Positions 16,008 to 24,251 of a stretch of 39,213 nt of DNA are shown in pieces. Location of the stretch: assembly GCA_029777335.1 (NCBI GenBank), contig JAKOSN010000008.1, positions 1-39,213 on the forward strand, given 5' to 3'. The notes under the pieces are model-generated. The model was not told where the DNA came from and did not search any database. It worked only from the letters and a program-made list of their open reading frames with translations. The position numbers were made by a program, and so were the translations under genes. This DNA is from Planctomycetota bacterium. GTDB lineage: Bacteria; Planctomycetota; Planctomycetia; Gemmatales; Gemmataceae. Every line of letters begins with the position of its first letter. Position 1 is the stretch's first letter.

Positions 16008-18023
16008 TCAGCGCACGCGGTGGTGCTCCATCCATTCCTCGGCGGTCCAGCGGGCCGCATCCTTGCCGAGTATTCGCTCAACCACATGGAGGGCGCCGTC
16101 AATTCCGGCGGTCACTCCCGCCGTGGTGATAATCTTGCCGCTATCCACAAAGCGCTTTCCCTTCACCACCTTGCAGCGAGGATTGTTTGTCTGTAACTCG
16201 GCGAGCCCCCGGTGGTGTGTGGTCGCTTCCAGGCCGTCCAGCAACCCCGCCTCTCCCAGTAAAAACGCTCCGTAACAGACCGACAGGACGATGTCCGCCT
16301 CCCGGGCCGCTTTCTTCAGCCATGCTCGGCCCTCCTTGCCAACTCCGCTGACATTTCCGCCCGGCACGACGACAATGTCGGCTCGGGGGGCGGTGGCGAA
16401 GTCGAAATCGGGGAGCACAGTGAGTTTACCGATCGTTTTGAGCGGTTTGGAAGACTCTGCCACGGTGACAACCCGGAACGCCTGCCCATGATCGGCGACG
16501 ATGAACACCTCTGCGGGCCCAGCGAAATCCATCAATTCCACTCCGTCAAATAGCAAAATCGCCACGGTTTTCATCGCCGTTGTTCCTTGTTTTTCCTGGC
16601 GCTTCCTCGGGCGTGGGGGGGCCGGCGGTTGTTCCTCGGCTACCGGCTTGAGCGTCGGTTCGGGCTTTCCCACGGGGCGATGGCGCGGCAACTCCGACTT
16701 GAAATCGCCCAGGCTATTCCAGCGCAACCGATGATTCAGATCGACCTCGGCGACTGCCACCGTGCCCCATTTGGAGGCCTGGGTCAAGGTGCTCCCATCG
16801 TGATCGAAGACCGCGCTGATCATCCAGTGGCGCGACACATCCTCGTAGGTGCTACTCACCAGGTAGACATGGTTTTCGCAGGCTCGGGCGGAGGCCAGGC
16901 TGGGGTTGCATCCCCATACGGGCCAGGCGATCACCTCGGCACCCCGATTGCTCAGTTCCCGCGCCACCTCGGGAAAAAAGCCATCGTAGCAAACCATCAT
17001 CCCCAGCTTGCCAAAGCGCGTCTCGAAAATGGGGTAGTCGTTGCCGGGCGAACACCCCTGGGCAATCTCGCCGCGCGGCAGACAGACCTTGCGATACTTT
17101 CCGCTTACCTTCCCCTGAGGATCGATCAGCACCGCCACGTTGTACACCAGATGGCGATCGCGTTCGAGCAGACCAACCACCAGATACAGGCCGTGCTTCC
17201 TGGCCAGGGTGCCAAAGTACTCGGTCGAGGGTCCAGGGATCGCCTCGGCGCACTCGGCGTAGGTCTTCCCCGTGGCGACATAGGTGACTGTTTCGCCGAG
17301 CACCACCAGATCGGCCTTCTGTTTCGCTGCCTCGGCAAGCAGAGGGGCGTACTCCTCGCAGTTTTTCTGAGGCGATTTCCCACTCGGCCGGTAATGAATG
17401 GTCGCCAGCCGAACCTTGCGCGGTTTGGGGGCAGGCACCTCGGCCAGTGAGACCTGGCTCCACCGGATCGAGCCTCCGGGCGCCCACTGCAGATGAAGTT
17501 CGACGACCGCGCGCGTTGCCCGGGGTGGAGCCTGACAGCTGTCGGCGACCTCTGTCCAGCCGGCGGAGTCGGTGCCCCGGTCCGTTGGATGCTCGGCCTC
17601 GGCGGATCCGACATAACCAACCAGGTAGCCCTTGGGCGGAGCCTCCGCCATCGGCACCGGCTTGCCCGCGTCATCTTGCCAGAGGATGCGCACCACGGCA
17701 CTGCGGCGCGGCACACGCACCTGGGCCGTCTTGCGCAGGGCACGGAAGTGATAGTATTTCCCACCAGAGATCGGAAAAGTCTTTTGCCACCAGCCGTGCA
17801 GGCCCTCGCGCTGCTCGTGGGTGATGACGAATGCGCCCTCTCCCTTCGGTCCGCCCTGCCGTGCGTAGGCAAACTGCGGACGGAGTTCCTCACGCGGCGC
17901 CTGGGTGCTCCAGCCGGGGGGAGCAGACTCCCTCGGGATCGCCGGTTCCTTTGCCACCAGAACCAGGGAGCTCAGCAGACAGCCTGCCAGGCTCACCAAA
18001 CGACCAAGGGTCCGGTTGAACAT
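16008..18023 (-). CDS. Secreted nitrilase (carbon-nitrogen hydrolase)-DJ-1/PfpI fusion
   Basis: The product has 671 residues. The N-terminus is a signal peptide (about 7-24); LAGC at 12-15 looks lipobox-like but hydrophobic residues continue past the Cys. Residues about 35-195 are a beta-rich, carbohydrate-binding-like region. Residues about 203-450 are a carbon-nitrogen hydrolase with its triad E244 (LGETVTY), K312 ([10 protein letters not shown]) and C345 (VCYDGFFPE). A Pro/Lys-rich linker (453-483) leads to a DJ-1/PfpI domain (485-660) with E505 and the nucleophile elbow SVCYGAF (C583), followed by HH (603-604). Both halves use a Cys nucleophile, so an amide- or glyoxal-related reaction is possible but the substrate is unknown. 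An in-frame ATG at 16574 exactly begins the second domain, so a shorter cytosolic product may also be made. The main ATG follows AAGGA. Confidence 0.87.
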   Translation of the reverse strand: MFNRTLGRLVSLAGCLLSSLVLVAKEPAIPRESAPPGWSTQAPREELRPQFAYARQGGPKGEGAFVITHEQREGLHGWWQKTFPISGGKYYHFRALRKTAQVRVPRRSAVVRILWQDDAGKPVPMAEAPPKGYLVGYVGSAEAEHPTDRGTDSAGWTEVADSCQAPPRATRAVVELHLQWAPGGSIRWSQVSLAEVPAPKPRKVRLATIHYRPSGKSPQKNCEEYAPLLAEAAKQKADLVVLGETVTYVATGKTYAECAEAIPGPSTEYFGTLARKHGLYLVVGLLERDRHLVYNVAVLIDPQGKVSGKYRKVCLPRGEIAQGCSPGNDYPIFETRFGKLGMMVCYDGFFPEVARELSNRGAEVIAWPVWGCNPSLASARACENHVYLVSSTYEDVSRHWMISAVFDHDGSTLTQASKWGTVAVAEVDLNHRLRWNSLGDFKSELPRHRPVGKPEPTLKPVAEEQPPAPPRPRKRQEKQGTTAMKTVAILLFDGVELMDFAGPAEVFIVADHGQAFRVVTVAESSKPLKTIGKLTVLPDFDFATAPRADIVVVPGGNVSGVGKEGRAWLKKAAREADIVLSVCYGAFLLGEAGLLDGLEATTHHRGLAELQTNNPRCKVVKGKRFVDSGKIITTAGVTAGIDGALHVVERILGKDAARWTAEEWMEHHRVR

Positions 18024-18101
18024 GAGGTGGTCCTTCCAGTCACAAGAACTCGACTCGCGGAACGGAACCGGGGAGTGAACACGATGGCGAGACAGGGGCC
18101 G

Positions 18102-18130
18102 ATTCTGGCACCCCGCGCGGGCGAAAGCAA
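18102..18130 (-). promoter_or_regulatory. Weak promoter candidate for the nitrilase-DJ-1 gene
   Basis: Minus-strand TTGCTT (18125-18130), 17 bases, then CAGAAT (18102-18107). The spacing is ideal, but the -35 matches the consensus at only three positions and the -10 at four. The start codon is 78 bases downstream. Confidence 0.3.
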
Positions 18131-18280
18131 GAGGGTGAACGAAATACCTGGGCCATGACCGAAAGGTGCTGGATGAGATGCCTGCGGTAGCGGAAGAGGG
18201 AAGGGGCGAACCCTCATCCCCTGAGAAGGATGGCGCGGTGACAGAGCGGGGATTCTGCTCGGGTAGCGGGGCACCGGCGA

Positions 18281-18318
18281 GGATTCAGGGGCGCCTTTTC
18301 GGGCTCGCCCCTGAATCC
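18281..18318 (-). terminator. 13-bp hairpin after the DUF3365 gene
   Basis: A perfect 13-bp inverted repeat (GGATTCAGGGGCG / CGCCCCTGAATCC, 12-base loop) begins 14 bases after the stop codon of the DUF3365 gene. It is very stable but has no T-run, so it may end transcription imperfectly or protect the 3' end of the mRNA. Confidence 0.6.
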
Positions 18319-18332
18319 CGGACGGAAGAAGG

Positions 18333-18866
18333 TTACTTGATGGGAATCTCGTAGACAATGGTGCCCAGCAGACGATTTTCCTTCCCGCCATGGCAGTAGG
18401 CGCACTGCTTCATCACCGAGGGGACGACCGTGGCAGCCCGCAACACCGGCTTGCCATCGACCTCGCCGATCTCCTCCACGTAGGTCTTGCCGGCCTTCAT
18501 CTCGGAGACTGCCTTCTTTTCAAACGGGGTGCTGGGGAGGTTTTCCTTGTTCTTCGGCTTGCCCGTGGCATCGATCAATCGGGCGTTGTGATAGCCCTTC
18601 TTGTGCATCGCCGCGAAGACCTGCTTGGCCAGGGTTGCCGCCGGGACATCGGCCTGCTTCTCAACATAAGTCTGGGTGATCCCCACGACGGCCGTCTTGT
18701 AGAGATCGTCCAGCATCTTCACCGTCTCGCGCGCCCGTTCCACCTGGGCCGGATCCGGTTTCTTCTTGTCCTCTGCCCGGGCCCGGTCCGACAACGCCCA
18801 GAACACTCCACCACCCAGGCAAGCCACCAGCAGCCCCGCCACCACGAAACGGGAAGAGCGTTTCAT
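18333..18866 (-). CDS. DUF3365 (Tll0287-like) haem c-binding protein
   Basis: The product has 177 residues. An N-terminal signal or anchor helix (about 7-25) is followed by a DUF3365/Tll0287-like domain. A single c-type haem site, CAYCH (155-159), lies near the C-terminus, followed by GTIVYEIP. Proteins of this family are exported and carry a PAS-like fold with haem; they are thought to sense redox state or gas, or to carry electrons. Here the protein has no attached kinase or other output domain. The ATG at 18866 follows GAGGAG. It is flanked by a good promoter (18938-18966) and a strong 3' hairpin, so it is probably transcribed alone. Confidence 0.85.
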   Translation of the reverse strand: MKRSSRFVVAGLLVACLGGGVFWALSDRARAEDKKKPDPAQVERARETVKMLDDLYKTAVVGITQTYVEKQADVPAATLAKQVFAAMHKKGYHNARLIDATGKPKNKENLPSTPFEKKAVSEMKAGKTYVEEIGEVDGKPVLRAATVVPSVMKQCAYCHGGKENRLLGTIVYEIPIK

Positions 18867-18937
18867 GAGATCTCCTCTTGCAGCAACTCAGGAATCTGGC
18901 CACTCTGCACCCACCTCAGGCGGAGTGACTGCTCTCC

Positions 18938-18966
18938 AAAATAGGACAAAACGATCTTTATGTCCA
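18938..18966 (-). promoter_or_regulatory. Promoter of the DUF3365 gene with overlapping palindrome
   Basis: Minus-strand TGGACA (18961-18966), exactly 17 bases, then TATTTT (18938-18943), 71 bases before the start codon. The region is clearly AT-richer than its surroundings. An inverted repeat GGACA / TGTCC (18944-18948 and 18961-18965) overlaps the -35 and spacer and could be an operator. Confidence 0.55.
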
Positions 18967-19005
18967 GTTTTACTTTGAGAAAAACGCGCGCTTTTACTAC
19001 CGGGC

Positions 19006-21015
19006 TCATTCCGAGGGAGGGACCTTGTCTGCACCGGGATCGAGCAGACAGAGGGCGCGCGCCACCTGGGGGCCATCGCCGATGAGGATGGCGATATCGC
19101 GCGGCTGAAAGCGGAGTTCCGGGCCGGGGTTGAGAAGCAAGGTTCCCGCGCGGCGCACTGCCATCAGCGTGGCACCGGTGGAAGCGCGCAGGTTCAGTTC
19201 GCCCACGGAGCGATCGCACGCAGGCGACTCGGCACGAATCTGGCAGGTTTCCACCTGCATCTTGTCGAGAACATCGTAGGGCACTTCCATCCTGGTGAGT
19301 GCCGGTTGCACCTCGCGCAGCACCTCGTAATGATCCCCGCGCACGCGCTCGATCAGATCGAGAATCAGGTTGCGGGGCACCTCATATTCCCGGAGCACCC
19401 GCGCAAAGATTTCCACCGAGGTTTCAAAATCCTCGGGGATGATGACATTGGCCCCCAGGGCGCGCAGATGTTCGACCTCCGAGAGATAGCGCGTGCGCAC
19501 AATGATGAACAGTTCAGGATTGAGCCGGCGCGCCAGTTCCACGGCGCGCCGGGCACTGGCCGGGTCCGAGATCGCCATCACCAGCAGCCGCGCTGAATGG
19601 ATCCCCAGGTGTTCCAGCACCGCACTGCGGGCGCAATCGCCAAAATAGATTGCTTCTCCCTGTTTGCGCACCTGACGCACCGTCTCGGGATTGAGTTCCA
19701 GCACGACATAATCGATATCCACCGCCCGGAGCACACGGGTAAGATTGCGGCCCGTGAGCCCATAGCCGACCACGATCACATGGTTTTTCAGGGCGAGTTT
19801 CTCCTCGGTTACCGTGATCGCGGTGCGCCCCGCATGCCACACCGGCGACAGGGGAAGGCGATCAAGCGCGGTCGCCAGCCGCGGTCCCAGGCCAATCAGG
19901 AGCGGCGTGAGGGTGATGGTGACCACCGCAGCGGCCAGGAACACCTGGTACTGTTCCGAATTGAGGAGGTTCAGTTCCAGTCCGCGATCCGCCAGGATAA
20001 ACGAGAACTCTCCCACCTGGGCGAGCGTGACGCCGGTGAGCACGGCGGTTCGCAGTGGATAGCCGGCCAGCAAGGTGGGTAACGCCCCGGCGAGAAACTT
20101 GAGCAGCACCACGGCGAGCACGGTCAAGGCAACCAGCCAGAAATGAGAGAGGACAAAGCGCAGATCGAGGAGCATTCCCACCGAGACAAAGAACAGGCTG
20201 GCGAGGGTATCGCGAAACGGCAGCACCTCGGCCAGGGTCTGCGTGGCGTATTCCGACTCGGAAAGGGCGAGCCCGGCGAGAAACGCGCCGAGCGCCAGCG
20301 ACCAGCCCATCGAGGCGGTCAACGCTGAACTCCCCAGACAGAGCAGGACAAGCACCATCAAAAAGAGTTCGCGGTTGTGAGTGCGGATCACATGAAAGAG
20401 AACAAAGGGAACCCCGAAGCGGCCTGCCACCAGGAGCATGATCACCACCAGCGACCCCAGCCCGAGCGATTGCCACAACGGCACCGTTTCGCCCTGGGTG
20501 GAAGCCAGCACCGGGAGAGACACCATGTAGACCACGACGAGCAGATCCTGGAAGAGGAGCACGGCGGTCGCGACATTCCCATGCGGCGCACCGAGTTCGC
20601 TGCGATCAGTGAGGAGCTTGAAGACCACTGCGGTCGAGGACATGGCCAGCAGCATGCCCACAAAGATGGCCGGGCGCACATCGCCAAAATAGCCCCAGCA
20701 GGCCAGCACACCAACCACCATGCAGCCGAGAACCTGGGGCAACCCCACCTGCACCATCAGCCGGCCCATTCCCACCAGGCGGGGGAGCGAAAACTCCAAC
20801 CCCACCGAGAAGAGCAGGACCACCACGCCGATCTCCGCCAGGAGCTTGACGCGCTCAACCTCGTGAATCAGGCTCAGCCCGTACGGCCCCGCGAGCATGC
20901 CCGCGACGAGCAGCCCGACCACCGAGGGAAGATGCACCCGCTGGAAGAGGTAGACCACCACGCCAGCGACAGCGAAGACAATGAGCAGATCACGCAGGAA
21001 GGCAAGCGGTTCCAT
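19006..21015 (-). CDS. Kef-type monovalent cation:proton antiporter (CPA2) with RCK domains
   Basis: The product has 669 residues. Residues 1-385 hold about 12 membrane helices of the CPA2 exchanger fold, including GLLVAGMLAGPYGL (34-47), LLFSVGLEFSLPRL (67-80) and the FQD motif (155-157). Residues about 408-530 form a TrkA-N/RCK domain with VVGYGLTGRNL (415-425) and VVLELNP, typical of NAD(H) binding. Residues about 585-660 form a TrkA-C domain. It should exchange K+ or Na+ for H+ across the inner membrane, gated by nucleotides. Its length and order match KefB/KefC-like proteins; I leave the symbol empty because the ion is not certain. The ATG at 21015 has a weak ribosome site. Confidence 0.93.
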   Translation of the reverse strand: MEPLAFLRDLLIVFAVAGVVVYLFQRVHLPSVVGLLVAGMLAGPYGLSLIHEVERVKLLAEIGVVVLLFSVGLEFSLPRLVGMGRLMVQVGLPQVLGCMVVGVLACWGYFGDVRPAIFVGMLLAMSSTAVVFKLLTDRSELGAPHGNVATAVLLFQDLLVVVYMVSLPVLASTQGETVPLWQSLGLGSLVVIMLLVAGRFGVPFVLFHVIRTHNRELFLMVLVLLCLGSSALTASMGWSLALGAFLAGLALSESEYATQTLAEVLPFRDTLASLFFVSVGMLLDLRFVLSHFWLVALTVLAVVLLKFLAGALPTLLAGYPLRTAVLTGVTLAQVGEFSFILADRGLELNLLNSEQYQVFLAAAVVTITLTPLLIGLGPRLATALDRLPLSPVWHAGRTAITVTEEKLALKNHVIVVGYGLTGRNLTRVLRAVDIDYVVLELNPETVRQVRKQGEAIYFGDCARSAVLEHLGIHSARLLVMAISDPASARRAVELARRLNPELFIIVRTRYLSEVEHLRALGANVIIPEDFETSVEIFARVLREYEVPRNLILDLIERVRGDHYEVLREVQPALTRMEVPYDVLDKMQVETCQIRAESPACDRSVGELNLRASTGATLMAVRRAGTLLLNPGPELRFQPRDIAILIGDGPQVARALCLLDPGADKVPPSE

Positions 21016-21062
21016 CGGTCCATCGATTCTGGGCGCAAGGTTCTGGTTCGTATGTGTAGCTC

Positions 21063-21091
21063 ATTATTACCGATGGCGCGGTATCTGACGA
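21063..21091 (-). promoter_or_regulatory. Promoter candidate for the antiporter gene
   Basis: Minus-strand TCGTCA (21086-21091), 17 bases, then AATAAT (21063-21068; five of six consensus bases), with the start codon 47 bases downstream. It lies just beyond the terminator of the preceding gene, as expected for an independent unit. Confidence 0.45.
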
Positions 21092-21100
21092 CGTGGGGAG

Positions 21101-21151
21101 GAAAAAAGGAACGCCAGACACCGAGGGGAGAACCGCTCGGCATCTGGCGTT
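21101..21151 (-). terminator. Rho-independent terminator of the CotH-like gene
   Basis: AACGCCAGA...CCGAG (21110-21125) pairs with CTCGG...TCTGGCGTT (21136-21151), leaving a two-base mismatch and a 10-base loop. On the minus strand it is followed at once by a T-rich run (six T at 21102-21107). It lies 32 bases after the stop codon of the CotH-like gene. This is a classical intrinsic terminator. Confidence 0.85.
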
Positions 21152-21183
21152 CAGCTCAGAAGGAGGATAGGACAGACCGTCGC

Positions 21184-23739
21184 TCAGGGCGTCTTCGTGG
21201 CTGCGCTCGCCTTCTTTACCTCGGGGTGATCGAGGAGATACTTGCGGCGCTGATCGGCAAAGGCCCGCAAGGGAAACTCACGCCCGCGGCCGGTGGTGGC
21301 GTCGTTCGCCGTCGTCCGCTGGAAACTTTCGAACGATTCGAGTTTGCGCGTATCGGCCTCGACCTCTTTTTCGATCAGTTGCCGATACTGCGCCACAACG
21401 GGACCAAGCGATTTCCAATCGAGCGATTTCGTGGCGATGGTATGGATATTCTGCAGATAACGGGTGCGCAGACTGGGCACGGCGAGCACCTTGCTCCGCA
21501 GCGGTTTGCGGGGATCGGTCAGGCCGTAGAGCGGATCGAGATCCACCCCACCCCCCCCGCCAAATCCAGGCCCACGTCCCCCGGGACCACCCGGACCACC
21601 CCCGGGACCACCCGGTCCACCCGGGAAGCCACCCGGCCCCCCTGGTCCACCTGGGAAGCCGCCCGGGCCCCCTGGTCCACCCGGAAAGCCGCCGGGACCG
21701 CGTTGCTGCATTTCCTTGAGTTGCTTCCGCTGTTCTTCGGTCAGAATCTTGTTGAGTTTGGTTTCGATCTCTTTCTGCATTTTCGCCACGGCCTGGCGCT
21801 GTTCCTCGGTGAGTTGGAGAGCATCCTGCACCGGTGGGGGAAGCAGTTCACCCGGAGGAGGGCCACCAAATCCGCCCGGGCCTCCAAATCCACCCGGCCC
21901 CCCGCCTGGCCCCCCAAATCCACCCGGCCCACCCGGCCCACCCGGGCCCCCAAAGCCCGGTCCGCCGGCCGCACGGAACGCTTCGTTCATGTCGTGCGGG
22001 ATCACGTGGAACTTGCCCTTGGGATCCAGATAAAGACTGTAATCGCTGGCCCGAATCCAGTAGCCATCGTCGTTGATCAACGCGATGTCCAGGGCAAGGA
22101 ACCAGAGGAGGCTGTCGAGGTCCATCATCGGCTTGAGCGCTTCCTCCAACTTGTCCGCCGGAGTGTCGTTCAGCGTTTTGCACAACTTGACGAGCGCCTT
22201 CCAGGCTTTCTCGTTATCGCCAGACTTGATCTGGTAACGGCCCTTGTAGCTCTCGATGTTGTCGCCCAGATAATCAAGCCCCCCGCCGCCGCCGGGGCTG
22301 CCCCGTACCTTCCAGCGGGTTCCCTTGCCTGTTTTGAAGTTCTCGTTGAGGAACTCCTTGTTGAATTGCTGGGTATTCACATACACCCCCCAGCTCTCGC
22401 CGTTGATCACCAGCTTGACAAAATTCGCTCTGGGAGCCGGGATGTACTGACGAGCGATGTGGGAGTAGAGGACGGTACTCATCATCGACGCGTCCTCGTG
22501 CGAATTCAGCAGATTGAGCGTCTTGGCCCCGTAGAGTCGTTGTTTCTTGTCAAGGAAGTCGAGCGCCAGGTTGAGCGAGCGTTTGGAGCCCGCGGGGACC
22601 ATCATGTACGAGGACATGCCCCGGAAGTGCACCCCGACATTGGGATATTTCTTGCCATCCACGATCAGGGTGGCCGGGACCTCGACATCCGTGCCGTGGA
22701 AATCGGCGAGTTCCGCTTCCCAGTCCTTGTTCTCAAACTCCAGGAAGAGGGTGCGCAGGACGGTTGGTTCGTAGAGCGTCGCCCTGGGGTAACTCTTGAC
22801 CTCCGCAGGCGTGACCCTGGGGCCAGGCCTGGGAGGGTTTTGCCCCCCACGGCCAAAGCCACCCGGTCGGCCAAAACCGCCCCGTCCGCCGCCTCCCTGC
22901 CGACTCAGCGATTCACGAGCGGCCTTACGTTCCTCGCTATTCAACCACCCGTCGCCATTCTTATCGAACTGCGCAATCAGTTTGCGTTGCTGTCCGCCTG
23001 GACCTCCAAATCCGCCTGGTCCAAAGCCCCCACGTCCTCCCGGCCCGCCTCCAAACCCGCCGGGACCGCCGGGGCCAAATCCGCCTGGCCCTTCGGGGAA
23101 CTTGAATTCCTTGCCGTTCATCGCTGTCCACTGCGTTTTCTGCTTGTCGCTCAGAACGGCGAGAACGTCTCGCTGGAGCTTTTCCCGTTGCTGCGGATCG
23201 GGGAACCCAAACCCACGGGGTTCGTTCAGCAAGCCGTTGATCTTCTCCTGCTGGGCCTCGCTGAGCCCGAGTTCCTTGCCGATTTCCGGGCGCCGCAAGG
23301 CGTTCACTCCCTCGCGCTGCAGACGCAACTGGTTGAACCGGGTGCGCTGCTTGCCATCGAGGAGTTTGGTCAGTTGTTCCTCGGCTTTTTTGGTGGCGTC
23401 CTCGGTCTTCTTGCGCATCTCGGCGAAGCGCTTGTCACGTTCTTCCTGGCTCAATCGCTGGAGTTCCTGGAAGTTGACACCGGCAAAAGCAGCGCGCATT
23501 TGCTCGCCCAGTTGCTCGGTCACCTCGTCGATTCGTTTGTTTTGCTCGTCGCTGAGGCCCAGTTCCTTGCGGACCTCTGGGATGCCGAGGATCTGCGTGG
23601 GGCCCTGCATCCCTCCCGGTCCGCCAAAGCCCGGTCCGCGGAATCCTCCTCCTGGCGGTTGTGTCAGGGCAACGGACACCACCAGGGCGAACCCCAGCAA
23701 ACCACCCAGTCCCCCAAGCAGGGACCGATAACGCGCCAT
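21184..23739 (-). CDS. Secreted CotH-like kinase with EF-hand, helical repeats and GPGG tracts
   Basis: The product is 851 residues from the ATG at 23739 (AGGTGG upstream); an open extension to 23826 is not supported. A signal peptide (about 7-26) is followed by two helical LGLS-type repeats (51-170: KELGLSDEQ, KELGLSEAQ) like those of Spy-type proteins. An EF-hand calcium loop starts at D259 (DKNGDGWLNSEE). Residues about 316-590 are a CotH-like atypical kinase domain (NVGVHFRG, KRSLNLALDF, LDIALINDDGYW, HVIPHDMNEAF). After HDMNEAF the domain is interrupted by GPGG tracts and an LTEEQ helical hairpin (592-730); a final CotH-like part (731-851) resumes. CotH proteins phosphorylate secreted or coat proteins, so this may be an external kinase or structural protein. 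The phosphotransfer residues were not all confirmed. Confidence 0.85.
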   Translation of the reverse strand: MARYRSLLGGLGGLLGFALVVSVALTQPPGGGFRGPGFGGPGGMQGPTQILGIPEVRKELGLSDEQNKRIDEVTEQLGEQMRAAFAGVNFQELQRLSQEERDKRFAEMRKKTEDATKKAEEQLTKLLDGKQRTRFNQLRLQREGVNALRRPEIGKELGLSEAQQEKINGLLNEPRGFGFPDPQQREKLQRDVLAVLSDKQKTQWTAMNGKEFKFPEGPGGFGPGGPGGFGGGPGGRGGFGPGGFGGPGGQQRKLIAQFDKNGDGWLNSEERKAARESLSRQGGGGRGGFGRPGGFGRGGQNPPRPGPRVTPAEVKSYPRATLYEPTVLRTLFLEFENKDWEAELADFHGTDVEVPATLIVDGKKYPNVGVHFRGMSSYMMVPAGSKRSLNLALDFLDKKQRLYGAKTLNLLNSHEDASMMSTVLYSHIARQYIPAPRANFVKLVINGESWGVYVNTQQFNKEFLNENFKTGKGTRWKVRGSPGGGGGLDYLGDNIESYKGRYQIKSGDNEKAWKALVKLCKTLNDTPADKLEEALKPMMDLDSLLWFLALDIALINDDGYWIRASDYSLYLDPKGKFHVIPHDMNEAFRAAGGPGFGGPGGPGGPGGFGGPGGGPGGFGGPGGFGGPPPGELLPPPVQDALQLTEEQRQAVAKMQKEIETKLNKILTEEQRKQLKEMQQRGPGGFPGGPGGPGGFPGGPGGPGGFPGGPGGPGGGPGGPGGRGPGFGGGGGVDLDPLYGLTDPRKPLRSKVLAVPSLRTRYLQNIHTIATKSLDWKSLGPVVAQYRQLIEKEVEADTRKLESFESFQRTTANDATTGRGREFPLRAFADQRRKYLLDHPEVKKASAATKTP
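21553..21699 (-). repeat. GPGGFPGG coding repeat
   Basis: This in-frame tandem repeat encodes a run of GPGGFPGG and GPGG units (residues 681-729 of the CotH-like protein). It is coding low-complexity sequence, likely unstable in copy number. Related tracts lie at 21853-21969 and 22993-23091. Confidence 0.9.
21853..21969 (-). repeat. GPGGFGG coding repeat
   Basis: Second Gly/Pro-rich tract (residues 591-629), inserted directly after the HDMNEAF motif of the CotH-like domain. Together with the first tract it flanks the LTEEQ helical hairpin. Confidence 0.85.
22993..23091 (-). repeat. GPGG coding repeat before the EF-hand
   Basis: Third Gly-rich tract (residues 217-249), separating the helical repeats from the EF-hand loop. 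Confidence 0.8.
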
Positions 23740-23833
23740 GCAACACCACCTTTGCAAAAAAACGAGCACAACGAGGGGTCGTTCCACGCAAGCAACCTGG
23801 CTCGCCCTGGAGAGCAGATACCCCACCTGCTCC

Positions 23834-24076
23834 TCACCGGGGCGCCGTCAACGTCCCCAGTTCCCTCGTTTGGTAACGATAACCGACCTGCAGCGTACAT
23901 CGATCCTCATCTTCGACCAGCATCAGGATGGGCTCGCAGTCCTGGGGAAAGGCGCCAGGGACGGTGAACACCATGCCACAGCCGGGACAGGCGCGCCGCT
24001 CCCCGGCCAGTTGCCGCGGGGCCTTGATTCGTGCGTGACAGGCGGGGCAGGAAAAGCGGATTGTGTTGTGGCTCAT
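23834..24076 (-). CDS. Small MJ0042-type zinc-ribbon protein
   Basis: The product has 80 residues. The ATG at 24076 has GAGG 7 bases upstream; the frame runs further upstream, but without a start that makes sense. The pattern CPAC (10-13) and CPGC (30-33) followed by GMVFTVP is the zinc-ribbon type seen at the N-terminus of the cluster A kinase. The remaining 45 residues have no known motif. It may be a free-standing metal-bound adaptor. It sits between the CotH-like gene and the PQQ protein gene. Confidence 0.75.
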   Translation of the reverse strand: MSHNTIRFSCPACHARIKAPRQLAGERRACPGCGMVFTVPGAFPQDCEPILMLVEDEDRCTLQVGYRYQTRELGTLTAPR

Positions 24077-24251
24077 GGAAACACCTCGGGTTTGAGCACC
24101 GCCATTCCGTCCGTGGCCTTTCGTCTTCCTTCTGGAATAGTCGCGTCCCCAGGTGCAACACCGCCGCGCGCGGGAGATTTTTCTTCCGAAAGCGAACAAC
24201 CCGCCCTCGAGGGGACGGGTTGTTCGCGAGGCAGTACACGAGATCATCCGG

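Larger units (their letters stand above)
18024..18332. other. 309-bp intergenic region
   Basis: This stretch lies between the DUF3365 gene and the fusion gene. It contains the hairpin at 18281-18318 and a weak promoter candidate at 18102-18130. A mildly purine-rich segment (18165-18240) shows no coding pattern I can support. Confidence 0.5.

Noticed and set aside
21553..23091. Regular short repeats that could be read as a CRISPR-like array.
   Set aside because: The repeats are in frame, have no spacers of constant length, and encode GPGG tracts inside a signal-peptide protein.
20377..23967. Very long plus-strand open frame (1196 codons) opposite the antiporter and CotH-like genes.
   Set aside because: It is the antisense shadow of two well-supported genes. 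Its translation is rich in His, Gln and Pro low complexity and shows no domain.
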